From: Gnetum montanum
Taxonomy: Eukaryota; Streptophyta; Gnetopsida; Gnetales; Gnetaceae
Direction: 5' to 3'
DNA: 64,000 bases
Assembly (NCBI GenBank): GCA_015680685.1
Contig: MNCI01007854.1
Location: 397,989-461,988, forward strand
The position numbers and the translations under genes were made by a program. Position 1 is the first letter of the stretch. Each line of letters opens with the position of its first letter. The notes beneath the pieces are model-generated. The model was not told where the DNA came from. It saw nothing but the letters and a program-made list of their open reading frames with translations, and ran no database searches. Positions 1 through 10,786 of the stretch are shown in pieces.

Positions 1-499
1 CGCATCCCAAACGGTCACCAATAGTGGGAAGCGTCCCTTAGGCATGATCATAAGAAGAAGAATCACACTTCTGAACCTACTTCACCTTCTAAACCAGCCC
101 AAGGAAAACCTAGGTGCCACACCTTCCTTAGCCCCATCAATAACCCCTGTTACTATACCCAGGCCTCCACCTCACACTCCAACATCCACATAATCCAGTG
201 AATTCACCAATGTGAAGGAACACATAGATCCATGCATATTGCCATCTAGTCAAGGGTGACATGGTGGGTCAGATTTCCCTTGTAATGTACATACATCATC
301 TAACCTGCCCCACTATGCTTTCTATAATCAGGTGTGTGATCAAAGATTTCTCTACCCAACCACCATACCACTAATAGACACACAGTGGCTAGGGCATGAC
401 GAGCCCCTAACATTTCATACATGCATGGATCCTATTCATCCACTTAATAATCCTAGCCACAACCAAATGTTTAGTCATGGGGGTTATCCCCCATTCTAA
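1..499 (+). pseudogene. P0 gag, C-terminal end
   Basis: Reading from base 2, this continues a gag polyprotein. A Pro/Thr-rich stretch comes first, then a tail of about 60 residues that also ends gag in P1 and, less intact, in M1 and E1. The tail contains DTQWLGHDEPLTF and finishes SHGGYPPF-stop at 497-499. At least two in-frame stops (ACA-TAA and GGG-TGA) show it is dead. In autonomous copies the matching DTQWL motif lies downstream of protease, so the pol-less elements appear to have joined gag to a post-protease segment and kept that end. The closing codons also form the palindrome GGGGGTTATCCCCC. Confidence 0.65.
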
Positions 500-2249
500 T
501 TTCTAGGATTTTTAAGTGTTATTTTACCTTTTTGTTTTATGATTTTTTGTTATTTATCTATTTCTTTTATTTTTTCTGATTGTTATTGTTAATTTTCCAT
601 TGTAATCTCGACCGTGAATAAGTTGATCATGTTGCGCATTAAGGTGAGGTTTTTCTCTATGTTGCCTAGTCATAAGGGACTAATTATTCGAACATTGAGA
701 CCATGACATCCATCCACCTATTCCATTAATAAGAGGTTCGTGCTTTGGTCACAATGGTAATCTTTTTCATCATTCAACTACAAATAATTTGACAATCATT
801 GTGTCTAGAGAGCCGAGTAAAGGACCAAGGTGGAATGATAAGGGTATGACATCAAGAGGATTCATAGATTCTCTTTGGCTACTTCTGTATGTTCTATCAT
901 GTTGTCAAGGTTGTGACTATATCCTTGTAGATCTAACAAAAAATGGGAGTAAGAGCAACTCAAATGGTACTCAATAAGCTTCTGTGGGTCCCACTAGAAA
1001 GACATGTACCCATGCCTAAAGGTAGGCAGCTTCATAGAGCCAAACACGAATCAAGAAAAAAAGAGAAAAAAAAAAGAAGAAGAAAAGAAAGAGAGTGAGC
1101 CATTATGACACTCCTCTCCTACTCCTTCCTTAGACAAAATGCCAAGTGATGTTACTCCTTGCAACTATGGTAGGCTTATGGTTGTTTGTTGATGGGATGA
1201 AGCAATGCAGTGTCACTGCAATGTGGTATGGACTTGGTCGAGAACTTGGAAATCCAGACACATGGTTATTTAATCACTAATTACACACAAGATTCCATTG
1301 TGACCATCATGAGAAACCTCATGTCCTGATTTCTATAATCCCTTCTACATCCATCTCATCTGGTTGTCTGAGTGTTCATAACTTATGGTTGGTATAATGT
1401 AGAGTTATTATCTTAACTTGGTGGTTTTAACATGTGTGTTTTTTTCACAGGTATATGTTGCATTCAACTTCTCTAGTGCCTATGGACATTAAAGGTGTGG
1501 TTCCACAAGGGCATCATAGGCTAGAGCCTGCTTTGGGAAGGATCCACTTGTGTAACTTTTATAACTTGTTCCTGTTGTACACAACATATTATTTTACACC
1601 CTCTAACTATTTGCCTAGGTGAACTATCCTTTCCCTTATCATTTTAATCAATTTTTCCTCAACAATTACTATACACCCTTTGTACTATCATGTTTTTCGT
1701 GATACTGGGTACACGATATCGCATCTCCCCTACCTATATATACTCACAGCCTCATCCACTTCAAGTTCATTTCTCTCATTTAACACTACAGGAGTTCTTG
1801 AAATTTTTCTTTGTGAATTAGAGCTTTATATCTTCATCTTCCAAGTGTAATATCTTGCTCCCTAACATTTCAATTTCAATTTTGTTTGATCCTAGTTGAA
1901 CTCGGAGTGTTCCACTTAGTGATGGGGGAGTACTGTAGTGGGAAGTGCACATATTTTTTTTCAAAATTTGGCATCATCTGAAGGATATCATAGGGGTAAG
2001 AAATTCAATGTTTACGACAAAAACCTTCTGTTTTTTAATGCCAAGCTAATTTTTATCAATCACCTAGGCCACCTAAATGATTGTAAAGTCAATAATAACA
2101 CCTTTTGGAGCCACTTCTCAAAAATACTTCTAACTCTAAAAATCACACTACGTAATTATGAATTGTTAATTAAGGTAATGAGTAAGGTATGAATTGATTA
2201 AAAAAATTTCTACACAACCTTAGTAACAAAGATTTTTGTGTGATTATAG
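500..2249 (+). other. P0 conserved noncoding block between gag and ORF2
   Basis: There is no coding region of note; short ORFs here are not conserved. The stretch is AT-rich with T-runs and shares blocks with the same interval of M1, P1, A1, E1 and E2. These include a GGTGTGACTTCAAGGGGATT-like block (about 838-865), AGACATG..ACCCATGCCT (about 1002-1020), GGTATGGACTTGGTC (about 1226-1241) and a CTTTGGGAAGGATCCACTTG block (about 1531-1551). It ends in a splice-acceptor-like TGTGATTATAG just before ORF2. I infer an untranslated region with cis functions, possibly an intron. Confidence 0.6.
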
Positions 2250-2252
2250 ATG
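2239..2252 (+). promoter_or_regulatory. Splice-acceptor-like site at ORF2 start (P0)
   Basis: TGTGATTATAG abuts the ORF2 ATG. The M1 copy reads TGTGATTGCAG|ATG and the E1 copy TGATTGCAAATG, so the family sequence is a good 3' splice site placed exactly at the start codon. In P0 the CAG has become TAG. A spliced subgenomic mRNA for ORF2 is inferred, by analogy with env-like ORFs of other LTR elements; the donor is not identified. Confidence 0.45.
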
Positions 2253-5013
2253 GCCCCAAAAAGAGGAGATCAAGCAGGACCTTCCCAAGGAGCAACTAAA
2301 CACCTGAGAGGAGGCAAAGGCTAGGAACCTTGCATAGAACATGTAGAGTAGGAGGCCCACTCATTCAGCATTCATCAGGAAACCCTTGTGATAGTGCAAT
2401 CTGGCCATGTAGAAGGTGGCGAAGTTAGAGCCCTGGAATTAGGGCAACATCTTACGCTATCCCCTGAATGTCTCCAAGCCATTTGGAAGAAGTCCACCTT
2501 TGCAGCTGTGATTGTGGAGCTCAATTTTGGGCTTTTCACTGAATTTTCCCTTGAACCAATGAAGATTCAACTTAAGGCATCTCCACTATGGCCTATTCTC
2601 TTGGAAAGTGGTGATTGGTATTTGGGTGAAACATACCAATTCTGACATGGCAAAGAGGAAGGCACCGTTGCTAATGTAGGTGGTGTTTCTATTGATTTTT
2701 CTACAAAGGCCATTGCAAAGGTCTTGAATCTTTCAAACGAAGGACCAAAAGTTGCTCATTTTTCCACTTTCTTGGATGCAGATGCATGAAAATTATGATT
2801 GAAATGGGCTTACGACAAAGAAAATAAAGTTTATGGAGAATTAACCCTGGAAGAAAGGATCTACTTTAAGATCATCACTTATCAAATTTTCCCCACCAAA
2901 AGTTTAAATAGATTATCTACTTATGTGTTGTTGGGCAATGCAATTTTGATAGAAAAATTTAATGCAAATCTGCCCCATTTATATTTGATGGAGATATTAA
3001 GGTGATTTGAAGAAAGAAAGACAGGGAAGCTTGCCTTTCCTTTCCCTTGTCTTATTAGGAAATTATGAAGATGTGCTGGAATCTTGGGCTACATGAATGA
3101 TGTTTCTAGAAAAGTCCAAAATGCTTCATATGTTGAACTGCTCAAACCGCTGGTGCCAAGGAAAGATGTTGGTGAGCAATTAGAGCAAGAGGAAGAGTGA
3201 ATGGTTGGGCCCACTACACCTCAAATGGTAGGACCTAGCCAACAATAAGAAGCAAGGTCTAGCACGCAACCCATAAGCCAGCAACAATCACCATTGCTGC
3301 AACAAGACTATCGATCGTCCATCAGTAACCTTTGAATAATCGTTGAGACAATCAGTTGGGAAAGTCATGATACTGAAAATCTATTTAAAGTCATTGATGA
3401 TGCCATACAACCCACTATTTTGATTGACCCTACAAGTGGACATATTTCATTGATTTCAAGAGGAGAGTCCCAGTGGTTTTAACATATCTTTGGGAATGTT
3501 GCATCTTTCCAAGTAAGATTAGAAATTGGTGAAGGTGCCATGGTTGTGGTCATGTAGCACTAGGATGTGGCAAGTGCAGTAGAGATGGTCATAGACCACA
3601 TCAAAGAATCATTTAACATTCTTGTTGTGCCATCGAAAAATTTCACAGGAGCACATGATGCTCAAGTTTTGGCCAGTTCCTCAATGACTCCTGCAGAACA
3701 TGAGGATGCTTTGGATTGCTTGCTACAAATAGGATAAGTTATGACATCCTTGTTTCACATCCCTCAAGATATCACAACAGCATAATTAGATCTCATTTCA
3801 ACCAAAGGAAAATTGGTCATGGTTGAAGTTAGGGCCTAACAAGATTACAAAGATTGCAAGAAAAGCTTGTTACCCTACAAGATGAACGAAGGGATTCTTC
3901 CCAATTTATTGTAGCTAACTAATTAGACTTTTTTTTAGAATCAAGCAACTAAATAAATTGTTAGAAGAAAATAAAAATATGGGAAGGGAGAAAGAACATG
4001 TTGATTGGGATACTTCAAAGGTGCAAGCTCAAACATATGCACATGCTAAAGCTCTCAAGGCCTTACAAGCGGAGAATAAACTGCTTGCTACTAAAAATCT
4101 TCAGTTGAAGACAGTTGACAAATAGAAGAACATTCTCGAAGAAAGTTTCCAACAAATGTGAGAACAATTAGTTCAGGTTAACCAAGACATGAATCGCTTG
4201 GCCAAGGAGAATAGAACCCTCTCCATGGAGGAGGTCTGTGCCATCTGATAAAAAATAGCCATAGAAATAAGTGCATGGAAAAATGAGGCCAAGAAGCATG
4301 AGAAGTTAAAAGAACACTTCTGTCACCAGGTGGGAATGTACAAAGTAATCATCAAAAAGGAGATCCATATGACTAAGGCTCACATTAATTCTTTTAGTGC
4401 TCAACACACTAACTGGTGAGCTGTACTGGATACTTATGCCTTTGTCCACCAAGCATAACTAAAACTTTAGGACCTACAGATGCAGGACTTAATAGAGTAC
4501 ATGGAGTTGGCAAACCTACGATATGCCAACTTGGCCATGTTAATAGCAAGGTGCCCGAGAACTGAGCTCAAGAAGTAGGTAGATGCCACTTATGCTAAGT
4601 ATAAGATAGAGTTTGTAGAACATAAGAAAACATTGCAAAAATTAAAAGTAGCAAATTCTAAATTAGAAGTGGTCAAAGCAAGCTACCATGATCAAAAAGA
4701 TGTAGCAGCAAAATTGGCTCAACAACTAACAGATTATTAGGAATTATGAGACAAAGCTAGAGTCTATGAGGAGGAATGATGGCAGTTCGCTACATGGTAT
4801 GCTAAAGCAAACAAGATGTTTCCACAGTTGTCGTGTCCATGGAAGGTGCCAACTCCATCAAACATTGGGACATCAGCATGGATTGTGCATGATCCTTAGA
4901 TAGAAGAAGAGAAATTGCAAGTGCTTCTCATCCATCAACAATCTCAGAAGCCTGCAGGGCTAGAGAAAGGAAAAGAACCGATGGAGGAGCCACCACCTCT
5001 GGGAACCACATGA
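2250..5013 (+). pseudogene. P0 ORF2: globular domain plus long coiled coil
   Basis: The start MAPKRGDQAGPSQG matches MAPKRGKQEGPSQG in M1 and MTPKRS in E1, which fixes the ATG. Residues about 40-290 form a globular region with YGELTLEERIYFKI, NRLSTYVLLGNAILI and LAFPFPCLIRKL. From memory this resembles the plant-specific 'putative plant transposon protein' domain found in Athila/gypsy-linked ORFs; I could not test that. A Gln/Pro linker follows, then several hundred residues rich in Glu, Lys, Leu and Gln that look like coiled coil, ending near EPMEEPPPLGTT-stop. No signal peptide or membrane segment is evident, which argues against a classic envelope. More than twenty stops and at least one frameshift show it is dead; many stops are Gln codons changed to TAG or TAA. 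Confidence 0.6.
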
Positions 5014-5175
5014 GTTCCAACATTTTGAATTTTTTATTTTATGTTTTGTGTCCAAGTTTTGTGTTCCCATACTACATCATGATTAGTCAGTAGTAGTAAA
5101 TAATCCCATACCTTCATAATGTCCTATAAGAGACTCATTTCTTATTGTATTAACTTGAGGATGAGTTTTTATTTA

Positions 5176-5187
5176 GTTGTGGGGGTA
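5176..5187 (+). other. Polypurine tract of P0
   Basis: GTTGTGGGGGTA lies immediately before the TGATGA start of the 3' LTR. The same GGGGGTA ending abuts the LTR in P1 and, on the minus strand, in E2; E1 has GGGTGTA. This is the expected primer site for plus-strand DNA synthesis. Confidence 0.8.
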
Positions 5188-5967
5188 TGATGAATCATGA
5201 TTTGCTAGGCCCCAATATCGGGTATGTAATATTGTAGCTTGGATACGATATCGTATACACAATATCATGATTCCTATGTTAGCCTATAAATATAACACTC
5301 AAGCACACAGTGAGGTTAGAGGTTAGAGAGTTAGAAGTTCTTTTCTTTTGGCAGTTTAGCTTTCAATTATTCTTAGTGCATGCTCGTAGTGTGATGTTTG
5401 TAATTATATGGCACCTTTATTCAAGTTTGATGTACTTGGACACATGCATAACCAGCAATAAAGATCGAGATTACTTTTATCATTACAACATCCACTTAGA
5501 TTAATTTCATTTTTTTAATTATTTAATGTTTTCTTTAATTATAGTCTGATTTATTATTATTTAGTTTTCCTATCATTAAGAAGAATGTGTACACCTTAAT
5601 CACGAGTGTTTAAGTGCGAATACTTGGCACACTCAGATGTAATCCCATGAAGTCCAAGACGTGTATAGATGGTTAAGGATAGATACGATCGCCATAGGCT
5701 AATTTAGGTTTACTCTTGTTATTAACTTAATCAATTTATCTTTTTTGTTATCAAGAGTAACATAGAGTTAGGATAACATCATATGCCTCACTCTGGACTA
5801 AACCATACATGACAAAGCTACTACTAGTCTAGGTGGAAAGACAGCGAACTATGATCAACGTATAACTATCTAGGTGCCACAATTAGTCCATCTGCTGAGT
5901 TTGATTAGATCGTGTGTACATGCTCATATTCATATGGTTGAGTGTAGGGGTACCTCGTTGCTCATCA
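5188..5967 (+). repeat. P0 3' LTR (780 bp, GATATC-type U3)
   Basis: Begins TGATGAATCATGATT after the polypurine tract and ends GGGGTACCTCG..CTCATCA. The U3 carries ATATCG and CGATATCG palindromes upstream of a TATA box at 5285. The last 200 bp match the ends of all other family LTRs (CATATGCCTCACT, CTAGTC, GTATGGTTGAG). Confidence 0.85.
5285..5292 (+). promoter_or_regulatory. TATA box of P0 LTR
   Basis: TATAAATA in the context GCCTATAAATATA. An equivalent TATAAATA sits in the same place in the P1, P2, A1, E2 and M1 LTRs, just downstream of the U3 palindrome array. Confidence 0.6.
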
Positions 5968-6620
5968 CCAATGGATGCCTACAGTGTGATGTTTGCAATC
6001 TTATGACACCTTTGTTTGAGTGTGACATAGTTGGACATGTTACATGACTAGCAATAAAGATCGAGATTACTCCCATCATTGCAACATCCACTTAGATTAT
6101 TATGCTTTAATTATTCACTATTTTCTTTGGTTAATTATTTCCATTTATTTTTATTTACTGTTCTTGTTATTAAGCGGAATGAATACGCCTTAATCACAAG
6201 TGTTTAAGTGGAAGTACTTGGTAATCTAGAAGTGTATCATTTGGCACAACCAGTGATGTACACTTGGCAATCCTAGAAGTAGCCTCAAGAAGTCCAAGAT
6301 GTGTATGGATGATTAAGTGTAGATACTCATTGTCCATAGGCTAGTTTAGATCTTATTTTCCATCATTCATTAGTTTAATTAATTCATCTCTTTATCATCA
6401 TCAAGAGTAGCGTAGAATTAGGAACCACATCATATGCCTCACTTTGGACTAAACCATACATGACAAAGCTACAACTAGTCCAAGTGGGAAGACAACGAAA
6501 TGCAATCAAAACATAACGATCTAGACGCCATGATTAGTCCCATCCATGAAATTCAACCAAATCGTGCATGAACACTTGTGATTTGTATGGTTGAGCATAG
6601 GGGTACCTCACTGCTCATCA
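5968..6620 (+). repeat. P1 5' LTR fragment (R-U5)
   Basis: From about 5972 this aligns with 5383 onward of the P0 LTR (CAGTGTGATGTTTG, CAATAAAGATCGAGATTACT) and ends CTCATCA. U3 is missing because P0 inserted at this point. CCAAT at 5968-5972 is the candidate target duplication; its partner lies outside the window. Confidence 0.7.
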
Positions 6621-6621
6621 A

Positions 6622-6639
6622 TGGCACTATTGCTGGGGA
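6622..6639 (+). other. Primer-binding site of P1 (tRNA-Asp)
   Basis: TGGCACTATTGCTGGGGA, one base after the LTR, against TGGCGCCGTTGCCGGGGA expected for the 3' end of plant tRNA-Asp(GTC). 14 of 18 match, and all four differences are C to T or G to A. Confidence 0.85.
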
Positions 6640-6747
6640 TGGTGCTAGTTATCTAGATTAGTTATATCATACAAGATCACTGTAAAAAGGTATTAACGAT
6701 ATATCTTTCAGAAAATATTAAATCACACATACTATAAACCAACAACA

Positions 6748-6886
6748 ATGTTTCTTCCATATGGAAATGATAATGCACTAAATAGCAAACACATTCATTG
6801 GAGAATTAATGAGATATATGATGAAGAAAATTGTAGTGATCAACCTTATGTAGGGGTTTCTTATGATCATGACCACCCTGATTGAT
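6748..6886 (+). pseudogene. P1 gag N-terminus
   Basis: The ATG lies 109 bases after the primer site. The peptide contains IHWRINEIYDEEN and QPYVGVSYDHDHPD. M1 gag has IHWRTNELYNDED, and E2 gag has YIEENLSEQP followed by SYAHLDPYYTQRL. P1 resumes with DTQRLHS at 13837, on the far side of M1. The piece is cut by the M1 insertion after HPD. Confidence 0.7.
6882..6886 (+). repeat. Candidate target duplication TTGAT (left of M1)
   Basis: TTGAT occurs at 6882-6886, just left of M1, and at 13832-13836, just right of it. The gag reading on both sides belongs to one copy, so the site is consistent with insertion. The left end of M1 is not an LTR, which makes the duplication surprising. Confidence 0.45.
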
Positions 6887-8931
6887 GAATTTTTTTGATG
6901 GATGGCATGTACCTCCTCCATTGAGAGGGTTCGATTTTCTCTGGCCAAGCGGTTCATGTCTTGGTTGACCCTAATTAGTTGTTCTCGTAATCGTTGAAAA
7001 TGTTCTTCAAAAACGTTCTTTTCTTTTTCCACAGAGGTCAACTGAAGATTGTTGGCAACGAGCTATTTATTTTCTTCTTGTAAGGCCTTGAGTGCCTTGG
7101 TGTGTGCGTAGGTTTGCACTTGTGCCATGGAGGCATCCCAGTCAGCCTTCTCTTTTTCCTCTGCCACTCTTTTATTTTCCACTAGCAATTTGCTGAGTTG
7201 CTCAGTCCTGAAGGTGTCCAACTAGTCTGCAGGAATGAATTGAGAGGGATCCCGCTATGCGGCTTGCAGGGTTACGAGCCTTTCTTGCAGTCTTGCGACT
7301 TCCACCTCTACATGCTCGGCCCTTATCTATGTCATGACCAGCTTTCCTTTGGTGGAGATGAGGTCTAATTGTGCTGCTGTAACATCCTGTGGGATGTTAA
7401 ACAAGGACATCATCACCTGTCCTATTTGCAGCAATTGATCAAGCACATCCTCATGCTCTGTAGGAGTCATTGAGGGATTAGCCAAAGTTTGAGCAACCCA
7501 TGCTCCTGTGAAATTCTCCGGTGGCACAATAGGGATGTTAAAAGATTTCTTGATGTGGTCTGTGACCACCTCTGTGGCTCCCATTGCATCCTGGTGCGAC
7601 ATGACTACCATTGTGGCCCCTTCAACAATTTCCAATTTCACCTGAAAGGATGCAGCATTCCCTAAAATTTGTTGCAACCAATAACTCTCCCCTCCTCCTG
7701 TCTAAATGGACACCTCACCCCATGCATGATCTATAGAGATAGTGGGCCGTATGGTATCATTGATGACACAGAAGAGATTTGCATCATCACGACTTCCCCA
7801 ACTAACTGTCTCAACAATGGCATTGAGATGGCTCATCAACCGTCGGTGATCCTACAATAGTGGTGATGGTTGATCTTGCTGGCCCATGCTAGGCCCTGCT
7901 TCTTGTTGTTGACTAGGTCCCGTGCTTAGAAGTTGGTTGGGCCTTGCAAGTTGAGTTGCAGTGGGCCCCATCGTCTATTTTTGCTCTTGTTCTGGCCCTA
8001 GCATCTTACCAACAATTTTCCTTGTAGTTGGTGGCTTTAGCAGTTTAGCATATGAAGCATTTTGGGCTCTTCTGAGGACATCATTGATGTATCCCTAAAT
8101 ACCAGCACATTTTCATAGCTTCCTAATGAGACAAGGGAAGGGTAATGCAAACTTCCCTGTCTTACGTTCTTCAAACCGCCTTAAAATCTCCATGAAATAT
8201 AGATGAGGCAGGTTAGCTGCAACCTTTCCCATCAATATCGCACTTCCTCTTGCCAGATATGTTGAAATTCTATTTAACCCTTTTGTGGAGAATATGTGAT
8301 AAGTTCCAATTTTAAAGTATATCTTCTCTTCTAATGTCAACTCTCCATAGGCCTTATCTTCCTTACCGTATGCCCTGTCTAACCAAACCTTTCACGCATT
8401 AGCATTAGAGCAAGTGGATAGACAAGAAACCTTTGGCCTTGTGTTTAGAAGGTTTAACACTTTCGAAATGGCGTTGATGGAAAAATCAACATATACACCA
8501 CAAATGTCAACTGTGGTGCCTTCTTCTTTATTGTGCCAGAATTGGTACATTTCTCCTAAGTACCAGGGACCGCTTTTGGAGAGGATAGGCTATAATGGGG
8601 ACCCTTTGAGGTGGTCCCTAACGGCATCAGGAGCAAATTCTATGAAAGGTCCGAAGTTTAATTCCACAATCACTGTAGCTGATGTGGATCTTTCACAAAT
8701 AGCTTGGACACATTCCAGGGGCAACGTAAGGTGTCGTCCTAATTCAGGTGCTGTAGTAGCTCCTCCTTTTGCCTACCTCAATTGTACACTAGCAGGGCCT
8801 TCTTAATGGGTACTGAACGATTACTCCTCATGCTCTGTGTGTTATTCGGCAGGCACATGTCCTTTACCTCTCTTGGGTTGCTTAAACGCACCTTGAGAGG
8901 GACCTTCTTGTTTTCCACGCTTTGGGGCCAT
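6887..8931 (-). pseudogene. M1 ORF2, truncated at C-terminus
   Basis: The best-preserved ORF2 in the window. It starts at 8931 with MAPKRGKQEGPSQG directly after TGTGATTGCAG. The globular region includes YGELTLEEKIYFKI, NRISTYLARGSAILMG and LPHLYFMEILRRFEERK, then FALPFPCLIRKL. A Gln/Pro linker and an open run (7677-7327) of mixed helix-forming sequence follow, then coiled coil with REQLIRVNQDMNRLARENR. Homology to P0 runs until the element edge at 6887. About fifteen stops are present. Where P0 has stops (positions equal to MSHQDAMG, GQVMMS, AAQLDL), M1 still has sense codons, which shows the direction of decay. Confidence 0.65.
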
Positions 8932-8945
8932 CTGCAATCACACGG
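8932..8945 (-). promoter_or_regulatory. Splice-acceptor-like site at ORF2 start (M1)
   Basis: Reads GTGTGATTGCAG immediately before the ORF2 ATG on the minus strand. This is the cleanest copy of the conserved acceptor-like motif. Confidence 0.5.
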
Positions 8946-10786
8946 GGCCAATCATTAGTAAGGTTGCTTATCAAAGTTAAGTTATATCTTACTTCTTGCC
9001 TTAATGAGTTTGTTCTGATTTTGTGCAATTTTAGAGTTAGGAATTTTTGTGGAAATGTCCCCAAACGATTTTAATATTTGGTCCACTTTGCTTAGGTGGT
9101 TTCGGAGTTTAGTTTCCTGGTATAGATAAGGAGATGAAATTTTTTCTGGCACAAGTTTATTATTATTTTTATAACTAATTACCCTTGATAGTGTCCTTCG
9201 GGCGATGAAGAATTTCAAAAAATTTATACGCAATTCAGTGTGTACCCCTCCTCCACGACTAAGCTAAACACTCCAGGTTTAAGTAGGTTTAGGCAGAATG
9301 AAAATTGGAGCACCAACGAGCGAGTTATGATTATCGAAGTAAGAGATGTGCAATCGCAAGTGGTAAAAGAAAATTTGAAAAACTTCCCCCATGTGAATAG
9401 TTGCAAATGATGTTGACGTGTGGGGTGGGGGGGGGGGGGNTTGAAAATAGGCACTTGAAAAATTTACCAAATTTTAAATTTTTAAAATTTCTTGAAACTC
9501 CAAGGTATAAATTGAGGACGTGTAGGTCAATCTAAAGGGGTCCAGGGTAATACAAACTAGTCCTGAAGGCACCAAGAGTATAATGGTGTAAAATATGACA
9601 ATGAAAATCATGAAGAGTAGGGGGGAAAGGACATGTGTTAGCTCATAGGAACGTTTGAACTAGAAGAATGATAAGGGAAAGAAGAACATTGGTAATACTT
9701 AGAGGGTATAAGATGATGTGCAGGAGATGTGTTATAAGTGCAAATTATAAGGGTTATGCAAGTGGGTCCTCCCCAAAGCAGGTTCCAACCTATAATACCC
9801 TTGTGTAACCACACCTTAAAATGTCCGTAGGCACTAGAAGGATTAAATGTAATCCACACCGATCTCACAAAACACACATGTAGATATCACCGCGATGAGT
9901 TATGAATCCCATGCTACTCGAGTCACAAGTCACAATTACACAAACAGCAAGGTGAGGTGAATTGTAGAAGGGATTGCAGAGATTGGGACATGAGGTAACG
10001 AACTCAGGGCACAATGAATCCTACGTGTAAGGCATGATTAGTGTGTCAGCTGCCCGTCACTCCAAAATCAGGACCAGGTCCATTCCTCTGATCAGTGACA
10101 TTGCATTGCTTCATCCAATGGTGGACCATCATAAGAGTACCATGACAGCAAGGCATATGATCACTTGGCATTTTGTTCAAGGGAGGAGTGATTTTTCTTT
10201 TTGGCACTCCTTTGTTATTTTTTTTGAAGTATTGCTTAATCCAGAGAAGCCACTTACCTTCAGGCATGGGTGCATGTCTTTGCAGTGGGACCCCCTAGAA
10301 TAGCATCATTTTTTTCTGGTTGAGTGCCTTTTGATTACTCTTACTTCCATTTTTCATTAGATCTACAAGGATCTTAGTACAACCAAGCTGCATAATAACT
10401 CCTATAGAGGCCACCAAAGAGAATCCACAAGTTCCCTTGATGTCACACCCTAACCATTCCTTCTTGATCCATCCTTCTTGTTTTGGGCACAATAACACAA
10501 AATTACTTTAAGTTGTAATGATTAGGAATATCATTGTACCCAAGATAGAACCTCTTATTAATGGAACGGGTAGGTGGATGTTGTGGGCTTGCTATTCAAA
10601 TAATTAGTCACCTGAGACTTGATAGCATAGAACAACACCTCAACCAACGGTTACATGAGTGTTTTATTCCTAGATGAGATTACTCATAAAAAGGTAAAAA
10701 GATCAAATAATAAGTTGAAAAAAAAAGAAAAAACCGAAAAACAAAAATTTCAAAATTAAAGAAAATGAAAAATATTTATTAATCCT
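8946..10786 (-). other. M1 noncoding block
   Basis: Reverse complement of the P0 block. It holds the AAGTGGGTCCTCCCCAAAGC block (about 9758), the GACCAGGTCCATTCC block (about 10072), the AGGCATGGGTGCATGTCTTT block (about 10262) and the CCCTTGATGTCACACC block (about 10434). It includes a G homopolymer ending in the N at 9440. No coding region is supported. Confidence 0.6.
9426..9440. other. G homopolymer with assembly N
   Basis: A run of G ends in a single N at 9440. This is most simply an unresolved homopolymer length. Confidence 0.7.

Larger units (their letters stand above)
1..5967 (+). mobile_element. P0: Ty3-type LTR element, gag + ORF2 class, 5' part outside window
   Basis: Order in the window is gag 3' end, long noncoding block, ORF2, polypurine tract, 3' LTR. 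No protease, RT or integrase lies between gag and ORF2. The same order recurs in M1 and E1, so this is a structural class and not a one-off deletion. The 3' LTR ends at 5967 and is followed directly by the R-U5 part of a second LTR, best explained by P0 having inserted into the 5' LTR of P1. The 5' LTR, primer site and most of gag lie before position 1. Confidence 0.8.

Noticed and set aside
480-496. GGGGGTTATCCCCC followed by a T-rich stretch as a rho-independent terminator
   Set aside because: It is the end of the gag reading frame, recurs in coding position in other copies, and the genome is eukaryotic.
2250-5013. ORF2 as a true retroviral-type envelope gene
   Set aside because: No signal peptide, membrane anchor or cleavage motif is visible; the long coiled coil and hydrophilic ends do not fit.
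5188-6620. Tandem LTRs from unequal recombination
   Set aside because: The second copy starts mid-LTR right after CTCATCA with no internal sequence between. Insertion of P0 into the P1 LTR is simpler, though the left partner is outside the window.
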